Shown: positions 54,375 to 64,000, counted from the stretch's first letter. The stretch: 64,000 bases of DNA from Cryobacterium psychrophilum (GCF_004365915.1 NZ_SODI01000001.1:1240001-1304000); one strand, 5' to 3'. Numbers and translations are program-made. The notes: generated by a model not told the origin, from the letters alone.

Positions 54375-55697
54375 ATGAGTGGTTCCCTCAACATCACGTC
54401 AGCCATCGCCGACCCGGCCCTTCTCGACCTGCCCTGGCAGCTTCCGCTCGATGCCTGGCCCAACGACGCCATCGCGTCTCTGCCCAAGGGCCTCTCGCGC
54501 CACCTCGTGCGGTTCGCCCACCTCAGCGGACGTGTCGTGGCCATCAAAGAGACCACGAGTGAGATGGCTCGCGGGGAGTACGACATGCTCCGCAACCTGC
54601 AGGGCCTCGAAGTGCCGTGCGTCGAGCCCGTCGCCGTGATCACCAATCGAACGGATGAGGACGGCCAGCCGCTGAACTCCGTGCTCGTCACCCGGCATCT
54701 CAAGTTCTCGCTCCCCTACCGCGCCCTGTACTCGCACACCCTTCGCCCCGACACCGCCACGCGACTCATCGACGCCCTCGCGGTACTGCTCGTGCGGGTG
54801 CACATGGTCGGCTTCTTCTGGGGCGATGTGTCGCTGTCGAATACCCTGTTCCGTCGTGACGCCGGAGCGTTCGCCGCCTACCTCGTCGACGCCGAAACTG
54901 GTCAGCTCTACGCCGGCGGCCTGTCCAACGGCCAACGCGAGAACGACCTCGAAATTGCGCGGGTCAACATTGCCGGCGAGCTCATGGACCTCGAGGCGGG
55001 CGGCCGAGTGGCCGACGAGCTTGACCCCATTCGGGTGAGCAACGGGATCGTCGCCGCCTACCGCTCGCTCTGGAAGGAACTCACCGGCTCCGAGTCCTTC
55101 GCAAGCTCCGAACGTTGGCGCATCACCCAGCGGGTGGAACGCCTCAACGAACTCGGCTTCGATATTGAAGAACTGACGATCAAGACCGACACCGACGGCA
55201 CGAAGGTACGCATCCAGCCGAAGGTCGTGGACGCCGGCCACCACCAGCGTCGCCTGCTGCGACTCACCGGGCTCGACGCCGAGGAAAACCAGGCTCGCCG
55301 CCTACTCAACGACCTCGACTCCTACCGCGCATCATACGGAAAGGTCGAAGCCGACGAGGACATGGTGGCGCACGAGTGGCTCGTGCGCGTTTTTGAACCC
55401 GTCGTGCGAGCCATCCCCGTCGAGATGCGCGGAAGACTCGAACGCGCAGAGGTGTTTCACCAGATGCTGGACCACCGCTGGTACATGGCGCAGAACCAGT
55501 CCCGCGACATTCCGCTGGCCGAGGCCGTGAGCTCCTACGTGCAAGACGTGCTGCGGCACCGGCGCGACGAGGCCACCATGATGGACCCGCCCACGGAGTC
55601 GATCACGCTGCCGATCCAGGTGATCCGCTCCGACGACGAGAAGGAAGACGCCGGCACAGACCCCGACGACGCGAACGACTGGAAACTCAAGGTCTAA
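54375..55697 (+). CDS. DUF4032 protein with kinase-like N-terminal domain
   Basis: A 440-residue cytoplasmic protein. Residues about 40-190 look like a small lipopolysaccharide-kinase/ABC1-like fold: HLSGRVVAIKETTSEMARGEYDMLRNLQG has the Lys and Glu of a kinase N-lobe, and VHMVGFFWGDVSLSNTLFRRDAGAFAAYLVDAETG has a W-G-D-x-S-x-x-N catalytic-loop-like motif and a DAE in place of DFG. Residues about 235-400 form the DUF4032 region. Whether it phosphorylates anything is unknown. ATG at 54375; it follows the msiK terminator and has its own terminator. Confidence 0.85.
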   Translation: MSGSLNITSAIADPALLDLPWQLPLDAWPNDAIASLPKGLSRHLVRFAHLSGRVVAIKETTSEMARGEYDMLRNLQGLEVPCVEPVAVITNRTDEDGQPLNSVLVTRHLKFSLPYRALYSHTLRPDTATRLIDALAVLLVRVHMVGFFWGDVSLSNTLFRRDAGAFAAYLVDAETGQLYAGGLSNGQRENDLEIARVNIAGELMDLEAGGRVADELDPIRVSNGIVAAYRSLWKELTGSESFASSERWRITQRVERLNELGFDIEELTIKTDTDGTKVRIQPKVVDAGHHQRRLLRLTGLDAEENQARRLLNDLDSYRASYGKVEADEDMVAHEWLVRVFEPVVRAIPVEMRGRLERAEVFHQMLDHRWYMAQNQSRDIPLAEAVSSYVQDVLRHRRDEATMMDPPTESITLPIQVIRSDDEKEDAGTDPDDANDWKLKV

Positions 55698-55726
55698 GCA
55701 CTCCCGCCGCACGCGGGCGGAACGAC

Positions 55727-55764
55727 GAAGGGGTGACGAATGCCGCGGCATCCGTCACCCCTTC
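55727..55764. terminator. Bidirectional terminator between DUF4032 gene and rlmB
   Basis: GAAGGGGTGACG (55727-55738) pairs with CGTCACCCCTTC (55753-55764) as a 12-bp perfect stem around a 14-base loop that can itself fold (ATGCCGCGGCAT). It serves both convergent genes. Confidence 0.8.
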
Positions 55765-55783
55765 ATGGTGCGATGGGCAGTGC

Positions 55784-56920
55784 CTAGGCCTGTTTCGCTG
55801 CCTTGATCGCGGCGCGCAGTCGAGATACCTCGTAAAGGGTGACTCCGACGGCGATGCCCGCGTTGAGGGACTCGGTCGAGGCGCTGATCGGGATGGAGAC
55901 GATCGCGTCGCAGGTCTCGGTGACGAGGCGGGACAGCCCCTTACCCTCGCTGCCCACGACGATGACGATCGGCCGCTCGGCAAAGCCCTGGCCGAGCTCG
56001 GGAAGCTGTACGTCGCCGTCGCCGTCGAGGCCGAGCACGAATACGCCCTGTTCCTTGAGCGCCTTGAGCGTCTGGGTGAGGTTGCTGGCCATGGCCACGG
56101 GCGTGCGGGCCGCGGCGCCGGCCGACGTCTTCCACGCCGAAGCGGTGACGCCCACGGAACGACGCTGCGGCACGATTACGCCGTGTCCGCCGAACGCCGC
56201 CGTGGAGCGGATGATCGCACCCAGGTTACGCGGATCGGTGATGCCGTCGAGGGCCACGAAAACCGGCTTGTGGCCGCGGCTGATCGTGAGCTGCAACAGT
56301 TCCATGGGGTGTGCGTATTCGTAGGCCGGAACCTTGAGCGCGAGGCCCTGGTGCACGGAATCGCGCCCGGCGAGACGGTCGAGCTCGGGGCGCATGACCT
56401 CGAGGATGGGAATATTTCGGCTCGTGGCCATGAGGAGAACCTCTTTGACCCGCTCATCCATTTCGATGCGCGATGCGATGTAGAGCGTGGTCGCGGGGAT
56501 CTTGGCTCGGAGCGCCTCGACGACCGAGTTACGACCGGTGACGATTTCGTGCTCGTCCACCTGCTTGGCCCGACGCGTGGAGGCGCCGCCTCCACCGGAA
56601 TTGCCGGTGCTGCGCTGTCCGGGCTGCGAGGCCCCGCGGGAGCCCTGCGACGCGCCGCGGCTTGACCCACGGGCACCGCCGCGTGCGGCGCCCTCGTTTG
56701 TGCTGTCCTTGGTCGGACGCGATGCGAACCCACCGGCCGCGGCGAAGCGATCCTTGGCGGCCTTCTTTTTTCCGGCGGGGTGGTACGGCCGGTCTTCGGC
56801 CTTGGGTGTGGGCTTCTTGCCCTCCAGCGCCTGGCGACCCTGGCCGCCTGAGCCGACCTGGCCGCCGCGGCTGCCCTTGCGCACGGACCCGGTGCGTGCC
56901 TTGCGGTCTGTGTTCTTCAT
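55784..56920 (-). CDS. rlmB: 23S rRNA (guanosine-2'-O)-methyltransferase RlmB / TrmH-family (SpoU)
   Basis: A 378-residue SPOUT methyltransferase. Residues about 122-195 are the SpoU substrate-binding domain ([16 protein letters not shown]) and about 210-378 the knotted catalytic domain with [33 protein letters not shown] and [22 protein letters not shown]. The first 115 residues are a low-complexity basic Gly/Arg/Lys/Ser-rich extension with repeated [12 protein letters not shown], likely disordered and RNA-binding. The stop of cysS meets this start at 56920. Last gene of carD/ispDF/cysS/rlmB order. Confidence 0.95.
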   Translation of the reverse strand: MKNTDRKARTGSVRKGSRGGQVGSGGQGRQALEGKKPTPKAEDRPYHPAGKKKAAKDRFAAAGGFASRPTKDSTNEGAARGGARGSSRGASQGSRGASQPGQRSTGNSGGGGASTRRAKQVDEHEIVTGRNSVVEALRAKIPATTLYIASRIEMDERVKEVLLMATSRNIPILEVMRPELDRLAGRDSVHQGLALKVPAYEYAHPMELLQLTISRGHKPVFVALDGITDPRNLGAIIRSTAAFGGHGVIVPQRRSVGVTASAWKTSAGAAARTPVAMASNLTQTLKALKEQGVFVLGLDGDGDVQLPELGQGFAERPIVIVVGSEGKGLSRLVTETCDAIVSIPISASTESLNAGIAVGVTLYEVSRLRAAIKAAKQA

Positions 56921-58335
56921 CAGTCAAAACTCCAATGGGCACCCGAGGGTGTGTCTTCGATGGTTATTCCGGCGGCGACGAGTTCGTCCCGGATACGGTC
57001 TGCGGCTTGATAGTCGCGGGTTTCCCTGGCGGTTTCGCGATCCTTGAGCAGACGCTCAACGAGGGCGGTGAGGGCAACCATGGCGGGCTCATCCGTTGCT
57101 ACCGACCATCCGGTCGATAGCGGGTTGATTCCGAGAACTTCGCTCATAGCGAGCACTTCACCACGGGCGGAAGCCGCCGCGTGCAGGTCTTCGGCGTCGA
57201 GCGCCGCATTACCGGTGCGAACGGTGTCATGCAACACCCCGAGCGCCTGGGGAACGGCAAGGTCGTCGTCCATGGCCTCCGCGAATTCCACGGGGACGAC
57301 GAGCGCGCCGGAGCCGGCAAAACGTGTGTCAGCCAGACGGCGGTCGGCACGGTCGAGAAAGCTCTCCACGCGTTCGAGTGCGGCCTCGGCCTCCAACAGG
57401 GCGCCGTCGTGGTAGTCGATCGTCGAACGATAGTGAGCAGCGCCGAGGTAATAGCGCACCACGATGGCGCGGGCCTGGTTGAGCAGCTCGGCGGCGTAGA
57501 TGGAGTTGCCAAGCGACTTGCTCATCTTCTGCCCGTTCACATGCACGAGGCCGTTGTGCACCCAGTAGGTCGCGAAGGGGTCGCCCGCCGCCGTGGACTG
57601 CGCGACTTCGTTCTCGTGGTGCGGGAAGCGCAGGTCGAGGCCGCCGCCGTGAATGTCGAACGCCGCACCGAGGTAGCGCACCGCCATGGCGGAGCACTCG
57701 ATATGCCAGCCCGGGCGGCCGGAGCCCCACGGGGAGTCCCAGGAGGCGGACTCGGGCTCGTCGGCTTTACGACCCTTCCAGAGGGCGAAGTCGCGCGGGT
57801 CGCGCTTGGCGCGAGGGTCCGCATCCGCTGCCGCTTCCATGTCGCCATGGCCCTGACGGGTGAGGTCGCCGTAGGCGTCCCAGCTGGCGGTTTCAAAGTA
57901 CACATCATGGGAGTCGTCGCTCGCCGGATAGGCATGGCCCAGATCAATGAGCCGCGTGATCAGGTTCTGCATCTCCTGGATGCTCGCCGTCGCTCGCGGT
58001 TCGTACGTGGGCGCGAGAATTCCGAGGCGCTGGTAGCCGGCCGTGAACTCGAGCTCGTAACGATAGGCGAGCGCCCACCATTGCTCGCTTGAGCCCTGCG
58101 CGTTGACCAGGATTTTGTCGTCAATGTCCGTCACGTTGCGAATGAAGGTGACGTCGAGACCGCGATAGGTGAGCCAGCGGCGCAACTGGTCGTACACGAG
58201 TGCGCTGCGCAGGTGGCCGATGTGTGGGCTCGACTGCACGGTGGGTCCACACACGTAGATTCCGGCCTTGCCCGGTTCAAGGGGGACAAAGTCACGGAGG
58301 GCCTGGGCCTGGGAATCGTAGAGTCGCATGGTCAC
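56920..58335 (-). CDS. cysS: Cysteinyl-tRNA synthetase
   Basis: A 471-residue class I synthetase that charges tRNA-Cys. The HIGH motif appears as [11 protein letters not shown], the zinc ligands in [16 protein letters not shown] and HHENE, and KMSKS as [11 protein letters not shown]. The C-terminal DALR and short tail are present. The length is normal. The ATG overlaps the ispDF stop by four bases and its own stop touches the rlmB start, so the three are one operon. Confidence 0.98.
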   Translation of the reverse strand: MTMRLYDSQAQALRDFVPLEPGKAGIYVCGPTVQSSPHIGHLRSALVYDQLRRWLTYRGLDVTFIRNVTDIDDKILVNAQGSSEQWWALAYRYELEFTAGYQRLGILAPTYEPRATASIQEMQNLITRLIDLGHAYPASDDSHDVYFETASWDAYGDLTRQGHGDMEAAADADPRAKRDPRDFALWKGRKADEPESASWDSPWGSGRPGWHIECSAMAVRYLGAAFDIHGGGLDLRFPHHENEVAQSTAAGDPFATYWVHNGLVHVNGQKMSKSLGNSIYAAELLNQARAIVVRYYLGAAHYRSTIDYHDGALLEAEAALERVESFLDRADRRLADTRFAGSGALVVPVEFAEAMDDDLAVPQALGVLHDTVRTGNAALDAEDLHAAASARGEVLAMSEVLGINPLSTGWSVATDEPAMVALTALVERLLKDRETARETRDYQAADRIRDELVAAGITIEDTPSGAHWSFD

Positions 58336-59570
58336 ACATCCAAGCTTAGGACAGGGCGCATGACGGTCGGCCGGGTGAGCGGGGCACGAGGCACCAGCAG
58401 TGCCGTCGCCGTGGCGGCGATGCCCTCGCCACGGCCGGTGAAGCCGAGTGCATCCGTGGTCGTCGCGGCGATGTTCACCGGGGCCTGCAGCAGGCCGGCG
58501 AGTAACGCCTCCGCCTCGCCACGGCGGGGTGCGAACCGGGGGCGGTTGCCGATGATCTGCACCGACACGTTGCCCACCGCGAAGCCGGCCTCGGCCACGA
58601 GGCGCAGGGTCTCGGTGAGAAACACGTCGCCGTGTGCGCCGGCGAAGCGGGCATCCGATGTGCCGAAGATGCCGCCGATGTCGCCGAGTCCGGCAGCGCC
58701 GAGCAGGGCATCGCAGACGGCGTGCACGGCCACGTCGCCGTCGCTGTGGCCGGAGAGCCCGCGCTCCCCCGGCCAGTTGAGGCCTGCGAGCCAGAGTTCG
58801 GCGGTGTCACTGAAGGCGTGCACGTCGAGGCCGGTTCCGATGCGCGGCACGATGATGGCGCCGGGAGCGGGCGCGAGCAGAAGCCCGGCGCGTTCGAGGT
58901 CGTTCGGGGTGGTGATTTTGAAGGCGAGCGGCGAACCCTCGATCACACGCACGGCGTGACCCGCGGCGGCCACGAGCGCCGCGTCATCCGTTGCCTCATC
59001 GGCGAGCGTGTCGTGGGCTGCCACGAGAACGGCGCGGGGAAAGCCCTGTGGCGTCTGCACGGCCGACAGCTCGGCGCGGTCGACGGTGTCGAGAATGAGA
59101 TCGGATGCGTCGACGCGTTTGATCGTGTCGACCACAGCGAGTCCGGGGATCACCCCGGCACCGGTGGCTCGCACGGCGGCAACGACGCGGTCGCACAGGT
59201 CTGAGGGGGTCAGTGCGCGGGCGGCGTCATGCACGAGCACGATCTCGACCTCGGCGTCGAGGGCTGCGAGGCCGCGGTCGACGGACTGCTGACGTGTGGT
59301 CCCGCCGGCCACCACGCTGACCGGGCCCAGCGCCTCGCGCGCCGCGGAGGCGTCGGCAGCGACGGCGCGTGCCTCGCCAACGCGGTCCTCCGGCGCGACC
59401 ACAATCACCTGAACGGCCTCCGACATGCCAAAGACACCCAGCAGCGCGTGCTCGAGCAGAGTCCGGCCCTGAAGGTGCACGAAAGCCTTGGGATGAGAGC
59501 GACCAAGCCTCGTGCCACTTCCGGCAGCGACCACAATGACCCCGACCGTGGGAGCGGGTGTTTCAGTCAT
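58332..59570 (-). CDS. ispDF: Bifunctional IspD/IspF enzyme of the MEP isoprenoid pathway
   Basis: A 412-residue fusion. Residues about 1-235 are IspD (2-C-methyl-D-erythritol 4-phosphate cytidylyltransferase) with [16 protein letters not shown] and [11 protein letters not shown]. Residues about 250-412 are IspF (2,4-cyclodiphosphate synthase) with [11 protein letters not shown] (metal Asp and His) and [22 protein letters not shown]. The two catalyse non-consecutive steps of the pathway. Such fusions are common in Microbacteriaceae and alphaproteobacteria. It follows carD and overlaps cysS. Confidence 0.97.
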   Translation of the reverse strand: MTETPAPTVGVIVVAAGSGTRLGRSHPKAFVHLQGRTLLEHALLGVFGMSEAVQVIVVAPEDRVGEARAVAADASAAREALGPVSVVAGGTTRQQSVDRGLAALDAEVEIVLVHDAARALTPSDLCDRVVAAVRATGAGVIPGLAVVDTIKRVDASDLILDTVDRAELSAVQTPQGFPRAVLVAAHDTLADEATDDAALVAAAGHAVRVIEGSPLAFKITTPNDLERAGLLLAPAPGAIIVPRIGTGLDVHAFSDTAELWLAGLNWPGERGLSGHSDGDVAVHAVCDALLGAAGLGDIGGIFGTSDARFAGAHGDVFLTETLRLVAEAGFAVGNVSVQIIGNRPRFAPRRGEAEALLAGLLQAPVNIAATTTDALGFTGRGEGIAATATALLVPRAPLTRPTVMRPVLSLDV

Positions 59571-59636
59571 GTCTGGCGGCTATCTGCTGGGTTGATTGGA
59601 CGGATGAACGAGGCGGTGCGCTGGCGGAACGCAAGC

Positions 59637-59666
59637 GAAAGGCGGCACCTCGCGGCACCGCCTTTC
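59637..59666 (-). terminator. Hairpin between carD and ispDF
   Basis: GAAAGGCGG (59637-59645) pairs with CCGCCTTTC (59658-59666); 9-bp stem, 12-base GC-rich loop. It lies 32 bases after the carD stop, so carD and ispDF may be partly separate units. Confidence 0.65.
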
Positions 59667-59697
59667 TCAGGGAAAAGCATGTTGGGGTTGTGGGGGC

Positions 59698-60180
59698 TTA
59701 CGACGCGAGGACCTCGTCGAGAACGGTTGAGGCCTTCTCTTCGTCGGTCTTCTCAGCCAGGGCGAGCTCGCTGATCAGAATCTGGCGGGCCTTCGCGAGC
59801 ATGCGCTTCTCGCCCGCTGACAGGCCGCGATCCTGATCGCGACGCCAGAGGTCGCGCACGACCTCTGAAACCTTGATGACGTCACCAGAGGCAAGCTTCT
59901 CTAGATTTGCTTTGTAGCGACGAGACCAGTTGGTGGGCTCCTCGGTGAACGGCGCGCGCAGCACGGTGAAAACCTCATCGAGCCCTTCGCGACCGATGAC
60001 ATCGCGAACACCAACGAGATCGACGTTCTCTGCCGGAACCTCGATGGTGAGGTCGCCCTGGGTGACATTGAGCTTGAGGTACAGCTTTTCTTCACCCTTG
60101 ACGATGCGCATTTTGACCTCTGTGATCACTGCGGCACCGTGGTGGGGATAAACGACGGTTTCGCCAACCTCGAAAAGCAT
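59698..60180 (-). CDS. carD: CarD-family RNA polymerase-binding transcription factor
   Basis: A 160-residue essential-type actinobacterial regulator that stabilises RNA polymerase open complexes, notably at rRNA promoters. The N-terminal RNAP-interaction domain starts [19 protein letters not shown], and the C-terminal helical DNA-binding domain has [38 protein letters not shown]. Length and sequence are typical. It heads the block with ispDF, cysS and rlmB. Confidence 0.97.
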   Translation of the reverse strand: MLFEVGETVVYPHHGAAVITEVKMRIVKGEEKLYLKLNVTQGDLTIEVPAENVDLVGVRDVIGREGLDEVFTVLRAPFTEEPTNWSRRYKANLEKLASGDVIKVSEVVRDLWRRDQDRGLSAGEKRMLAKARQILISELALAEKTDEEKASTVLDEVLAS

Positions 60181-60367
60181 AGATGTTTATCCCTTCAGCA
60201 AGGTCTAGGATACCACATCGAGTAGTGGTAGGGTGCGGTCGGTTTCATCGACGGTGCCGTTCGTCCGTTCGTTCATTGCGGCGCCCCGGCGCCGCTAAGC
60301 TGGAGTCAAAGCGAAATTTGCAGCACCGGGCCCTTCCGCGCGGTCGCTGCCCCGTTGTGGAGGTCTT

Positions 60368-60901
60368 GTGAGTGCGCGCATCGTTGCATCCGTTGTTATA
60401 GCGGCCGGCATCCTGATCGGAACCAGCGCCTGTGGCTTTGGCGCCCCCCAGGCCACGCTCATTCAGTACGACCCCAGCGATGGTGTCAGTGGCGACGTCG
60501 GCGACGTGGCTATTCGCAACGCCATGCTGCTCTCCGCAGACGGCGAAACGGCGACCCTGCTCGTGACCGCGGTCAACGTGGGCGACACGGCCGAGAGCCT
60601 CACCGTGCAGTACGACGCCAACGGCAAGAAGGTCACCGAGCTCGTGACAGTGCGCGCCAATTCCAGCGTCACCATCGGCGCGAAGAACGAGCCGAACGTG
60701 ACGCTCGAAAACATTGACACCGCTCCCGGCGACCTCTTCCCGGTCTTCTTCCAGTATGGCGAAGAGACCGGTGTGCAGCTCCTGCTCCCCGTACTCACCG
60801 GCGAACAGCCCGAATACCAGGGCCTGCTGCCCGCGGGCGCTCCGAGCGCCACCCCCACGGCGATTCCCAGCGCACCCCCCACGGAAGCCCCGGCCCACTA
60901 G
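60368..60901 (+). CDS. Hypothetical lipoprotein
   Basis: A 177-residue secreted protein, GTG start at 60368 with GGAGG four bases before it. A signal peptide ends in the lipobox TSAC at about residue 22; the mature domain (about 40-150) is beta-rich (VAIRNAMLLSADGETATLLVTAVNVGDTAESLTVQYD), and the tail is Ala/Pro/Thr-rich. This is a conserved type in Microbacteriaceae next to carD as far as I recall; its function is unknown. It is divergent from carD. Confidence 0.85.
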   Translation: MSARIVASVVIAAGILIGTSACGFGAPQATLIQYDPSDGVSGDVGDVAIRNAMLLSADGETATLLVTAVNVGDTAESLTVQYDANGKKVTELVTVRANSSVTIGAKNEPNVTLENIDTAPGDLFPVFFQYGEETGVQLLLPVLTGEQPEYQGLLPAGAPSATPTAIPSAPPTEAPAH

Positions 60902-61309
60902 GCCACGGACGACCGCTCGGCCCTCGAGCCGAGCAACGAGTACCCGCATGACGCTGTGGGCACCCGGCGTTCACGGCAAGACCCACGCGGGCCATTCCCC
61001 GCCATGAGTTTGTGCCCCGATTCAGCCTGCGCAGGAGAAGCGCACACCGGTCGACACCGGGCAGTGGTTCAGGCGATCCGCCAGGCCGGGGGCCGCGAAC
61101 ACAGAGTCTTCCCAGTCCAGAAAAAACACGCCGTGTAGCGTTAAGGGTGTCAGCGAGTGGCGGGCGAGACGAATACGAACCCAATTCGTGCCGCCACGAG
61201 CATGCCCGTGCCTGGCCTCTGAACTGCGTGTTTGAGAGGCCCGGCTCCTCTGCTTACGCCGTTCTGACGGCAATTCTGGAAAATCTAATGCCTCACACCT
61301 CCTTCATCC
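60902..61309. other. 408-base intergenic region before the M23 peptidase, no gene
   Basis: Only short, non-family open frames occur. The region must hold the promoter and leader of the M23 peptidase. I looked for the core motifs of the c-di-AMP (ydaO) riboswitch, which often precedes actinobacterial wall hydrolases, and could not find them. Confidence 0.5.
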
Positions 61310-62191
61310 ATGCCCCGTCACCAGGGACGAACACCAGTGCCTAGCCCGTCCACGAACGGCGCCACGGAAAACACTGCCGCTTCGGCCACACGACGAGCTC
61401 TTCGCGCAGAAGAACGTCAACGTCCGCATCCTGCCCCAACGCTGGACGACCGTCCGAGCCGGGCACGACGTTCAGCCCCCCAGAAGCGGATGCGTTCTGC
61501 CCTGGGCCGGGGACTCGTCGGCCTGACGGCCATGAGCGCCGTTGGACTCATGATGGTTACGACCGCGATGCCGGCATTGGCGATGGACTCCGTCACGGCC
61601 GTCACGTCGACCTCATCGTTCACGGCTTCTGGCGCCTCAAGCAGTCATTCCCCCGCCGAACAGTCCATCGACATTAGCGCCGATGCCGTTGCGGCCCCGG
61701 CCCAACGTGATGGTTACACGTTCACGGAGGTGCCGAAGGTCGTCGTCCCCGCCGTCGAAGAAACGACCCCGTTCACGTTGGGCCTCGGATGGGTGCTGCC
61801 CGTGGCCGGACACATTTCGAGCCCCTATGGGCCGCGGGCCAACAAACCGGTCGACGGCGTCGGCAGCTTCCACAACGGGACCGATATCGCGGCCTCGTGC
61901 GGGCAGCCCGTGTCCGCGGCCAACGGCGGCACCGTCGTGGAGGCTGGCTACAAGGGTTCCTACGGAAACTGGGTCCTCATCGATCACGGCGACGGGATCC
62001 AGACCGGATACGCACACAACAGCACGGTCCTGGTCACCAAGGGGCAGACCGTCTCCGCCGGCGAAACGATCGCCGAGGTCGGTAGCACCGGCGCATCCAG
62101 CGGATGTCACGTGCACTTCGAAACGCGCGTCGATGACTCACCAGTCAACCCCCGGGCATTCATGAGCGCACGAGGAGTCTCTCTCGGCTAA
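61310..62191 (+). CDS. M23-family (LytM) metallopeptidase
   Basis: A 293-residue secreted peptidoglycan hydrolase-like protein. A long Arg-rich cytoplasmic N-terminus (about 1-65) precedes a signal-anchor or signal peptide (about 66-92, ending ALAM). The LytM domain is C-terminal (about 160-290) with the zinc ligands in SFHNGTDIAA and CHVHFETR. The linker is Ser/Thr/Ala-rich. All LytM ligands are intact, so active endopeptidase function is likely. It probably cuts peptide cross-links during growth or division. Confidence 0.92.
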   Translation: MPRHQGRTPVPSPSTNGATENTAASATRRALRAEERQRPHPAPTLDDRPSRARRSAPQKRMRSALGRGLVGLTAMSAVGLMMVTTAMPALAMDSVTAVTSTSSFTASGASSSHSPAEQSIDISADAVAAPAQRDGYTFTEVPKVVVPAVEETTPFTLGLGWVLPVAGHISSPYGPRANKPVDGVGSFHNGTDIAASCGQPVSAANGGTVVEAGYKGSYGNWVLIDHGDGIQTGYAHNSTVLVTKGQTVSAGETIAEVGSTGASSGCHVHFETRVDDSPVNPRAFMSARGVSLG

Positions 62192-62666
62192 GCACGCGGT
62201 TCGACGTGGCGGGTCTCGCGATCGGCGAAACCCTGCCTACGAGCTAGAACGGTTGACGGCACTTCCACCAACGAGCGACAGCCCCGCGCCCTGACGCTCA
62301 AGAACCCACACAAACCCTGGGCACCGCGTCAGCGCCGATCCCATCGGGCAGGTGTACCCGGTGCAGCTACGCGACGACGAGCCGGCTCACCGAACCTGAC
62401 GTCTACGTCCAGCTCACGCAATCCGGACCGTGCCCCGCCAAAATACCGCAACCCACAAGCCAAAGCGGCGACTGATGATCGCGTCCTTCTCGCCCGGACG
62501 TGCAGTCTTTTTCGAGGAAGATCCCGTGGATTTGTGGGGGCTGAGGCGCGCGCACGTGTATACACCCCCGAACTGGGGCCGAATTGATGGGCGCTCGGCG
62601 GCATAATCGTACGAATTACGAAATTTTCCGCCCGGGGTGCTCCTGCCCCTTTGAGAGGAGACACAC
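62192..62666. other. 475-base region without a supported gene
   Basis: No family-like frame on either strand. The last 100 bases are AT-richer (CATAATCGTACGAATTACG near 62602-62620) and probably hold the promoter of the small zinc-ribbon gene. Confidence 0.5.
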
Positions 62667-62900
62667 GTGCGATTCACTTGTCCGTATTGCCATTCCGAAG
62701 CTCGACTGACTCCCAATCCCGCCCATGATCATTGGAAGGATGCGCCCCGCTACGTGCTGGAGTGCTCCGGGTGCAGCCGAGTCGTTGTCGGCATGGCTCC
62801 CGTGCCTTCCCACCGAAGCGCGACGACGCATTCGCGTTACGACCGGATTGCACCACCCCGCAAGAGCACCCAAACCGGCCAGCGAGCTACTGCCCTCTGA
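62667..62900 (+). CDS. Small zinc-ribbon protein (77 aa)
   Basis: GTG start at 62667 preceded by GAGAGGAGA at good spacing. MRFTCPYCHSEARL and LECSGCSRVVVG give two CxxC knuckles about 28 residues apart, a four-cysteine zinc ribbon; the tail is basic and probably disordered. No family is recognised beyond the zinc ribbon. Nothing next to it suggests a partner. Confidence 0.65.
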   Translation: MRFTCPYCHSEARLTPNPAHDHWKDAPRYVLECSGCSRVVVGMAPVPSHRSATTHSRYDRIAPPRKSTQTGQRATAL

Positions 62901-62972
62901 CTGGCAGCATCCCGGTGGGCCCTATCGGTGGCGCGTGACCGTCGCCAGGGGCTAAGGGCTAAGGGCTAGGGG

Positions 62973-63653
62973 CTAGGCCTCGAAGCGGTACCCCAGGCCA
63001 CGAACGGTCACGAGCATCGTCGGGTCTGAGGGCGTGGACTCAATGCGCGAACGGATTCGCTTGATGTGTACGTCAAGTGTCTTCGTGTCGCCGAAATAAT
63101 CCGTGCCCCAGACCCGGTCGATAAGCTGTCCTCGGGTGAGCACCCGTCCGGCGTTGCGGAGCAGATATTCGAGAAGCTCAAATTCCTTCAGCGGCATATT
63201 CACAACATCGCCCGACACGGCTACTGTGTGCCGCTCGATGTCCATGCGCACGGTGCCGGCTTCCAGTGCAGCGTCGTCGGCGTCGTCCTGCTCCGTGTGC
63301 CGACGCATGACCGCGCGAATACGCGCGAGCAGCTCACGGGTGGAATACGGTTTTGTGACATAGTCATCGGCGCCCAGTTCGAGGCCAACGACGACGTCTA
63401 CTTCCGAGTCCTTGGCAGTGACCATGATTATGGGGACCGTGGATCGCGAGCGGATCTCCCGGCAGACCTCCGTCCCGGGGATCCCGGGAAGCATGAGGTC
63501 GAGCAGAATGAGGTCGGTGCCGTTGCGGTCGAACTCGGCGATCGCGCTCGGTCCGTCTTCGACCACCGTGACCTCGTAGCCCTCACGTTCAAGCAGGAAG
63601 CTCAGCGGCTCGCTGAGCGCGCTCTCGTCTTCGACCAAAAGGATGCGTGTCAC
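62973..63653 (-). CDS. regX3: OmpR/PhoB-family response regulator, RegX3-like
   Basis: A 226-residue response regulator, GTG start at 63651-63653 (first residues VTRILLVEDESALSEPL); the open frame upstream overlaps the kinase gene and is not used. The receiver domain has the phosphorylated Asp in LILLDLMLPGIPG and the Thr/Lys in MVTAKD and YVTKPYS. The C-terminal winged helix has LKEFELLEYLLRNAGRVLTRGQLIDRVWG. It resembles RegX3, the phosphate-starvation regulator. It follows the kinase gene by 10 bases. Confidence 0.93.
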   Translation of the reverse strand: MTRILLVEDESALSEPLSFLLEREGYEVTVVEDGPSAIAEFDRNGTDLILLDLMLPGIPGTEVCREIRSRSTVPIIMVTAKDSEVDVVVGLELGADDYVTKPYSTRELLARIRAVMRRHTEQDDADDAALEAGTVRMDIERHTVAVSGDVVNMPLKEFELLEYLLRNAGRVLTRGQLIDRVWGTDYFGDTKTLDVHIKRIRSRIESTPSDPTMLVTVRGLGYRFEA

Positions 63654-63663
63654 TGGATCTGTC

Positions 63664-64000
63664 CTATCGCTGAGCGTTGTGCGGCACCGAAGCGCCACCC
63701 TGGTTGACTTCTGGTTTCGCCGCCTCTGGGAGGCGGATGGTGAAGGTGGAACCCCGACCGGGCTGGGACCAGACGCGTATATCGCCTCCATGGTTCTGCA
63801 CCACGTGCTTCACGATGGAAAGTCCCAGGCCCGTGCCGCCGGTGTGACGTGAGCGAGCCTGGTCCACCCGGAAGAACCGCTCGAAAACCCGATCGATGTC
63901 GCTCTCGGCGATACCGATGCCCTGGTCGGTCACGGTGATCTCGACGACGTTCTTCTGCCTGCGCACGCCGATGCCGACTCGGGACCCGGGTTGTGAGTAG
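63664..64000 (-). CDS. senX3: Sensor histidine kinase (SenX3-like), 3' end only
   Basis: Only the C-terminal 111 residues are in the window: the ATPase domain with VTDQGIGI (G1 box), [13 protein letters not shown] (F box) and [13 protein letters not shown] (G2 box). The tail ends ASVPHNAQR. The sequence is open to the window edge on the minus strand. It lies directly upstream of the regX3-like gene, so the pair would form a SenX3-RegX3 type phosphate-sensing system (inference from family and context). Confidence 0.9.
   Translation of the reverse strand, partial: YSQPGSRVGIGVRRQKNVVEITVTDQGIGIAESDIDRVFERFFRVDQARSRHTGGTGLGLSIVKHVVQNHGGDIRVWSQPGRGSTFTIRLPEAAKPEVNQGGASVPHNAQR

Noticed and set aside
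60902..61309. c-di-AMP (ydaO) riboswitch before the M23 peptidase
   Set aside because: Such switches often precede wall hydrolases in actinobacteria, but I could not find the conserved core motifs in this leader.

Overview
The window looks like chromosome of a high-GC actinobacterium, most likely a member of the Microbacteriaceae (Cryobacterium-like; this is inference from gene order and protein style, not a database match). Supporting cues are the carD-ispDF-cysS-rlmB order, the LytR_C / DUF3263 / cold-shock / orphan groL neighbourhood, a regX3-senX3 type two-component pair, a lone msiK-like sugar ABC ATPase, lipoproteins with short actinobacterial lipoboxes, and several apparently leaderless GTG/ATG starts.

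Layout. 1-2.9 kb: a ROK repressor (cut by the window start) divergent from a GH13 alpha-glucosidase. 3-9.7 kb: housekeeping block with groL under two CIRCE operators, a DUF3048 lipoprotein, cold-shock protein, LytR_C and DUF3263 proteins, msrB, a nitroreductase-like protein and a YdcZ-type DMT transporter. 9.9-12.4 kb: an arginine/ornithine module (ctlX, ornithine cyclodeaminase) with a divergent Lrp regulator. 12.4-18.0 kb: a GAF-GGDEF-EAL cyclic-di-GMP gene split by a complete IS21-family element; both halves and a 6-bp target duplication are visible, so the original protein of about 943 residues can be reconstructed. 18.2-19.1 kb: AraC regulator plus VOC protein.

19.6-48 kb is an accessory catabolic region. 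It holds a 2-oxoacid dehydrogenase (E1 alpha-beta fusion and E2, no E3) divergent from a VOC-GntR-aldehyde dehydrogenase operon; an XRE-cupin regulator and two paralogous M24-fold enzymes plus a zinc alcohol dehydrogenase; a LacI regulator and a complete Liv-type ABC importer; an HIBADH-type reductase; three ketopantoate-reductase-like paralogues (one dead), a Dabb protein, a dead cupin and a double-OsmC protein; and a TRAP transporter. A 12-bp palindrome (ATTGNATCCAAT) lies in front of the E1 gene, in front of the VOC operon (one mismatch), and in front of the TRAP binding protein 24 kb away, which suggests one GntR regulon joining uptake to catabolism.

This region is littered with insertion-sequence debris: IS701, IS481 and IS982 remnants, a solo IS21 right end, and an apparently complete IS110 transposase abutting a truncated tyrosine recombinase, about 1 kb from a tRNA-Thr gene. 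This fits an island that was assembled and is now decaying.

50.7-64 kb returns to core genome: small lipoproteins, tRNA-Thr(TGT), a DsbA-like thioredoxin, msiK, a DUF4032 kinase-like protein, rlmB-cysS-ispDF-carD, an M23 peptidase, a small zinc-ribbon protein, and regX3 with the 3' end of senX3 leaving the window.
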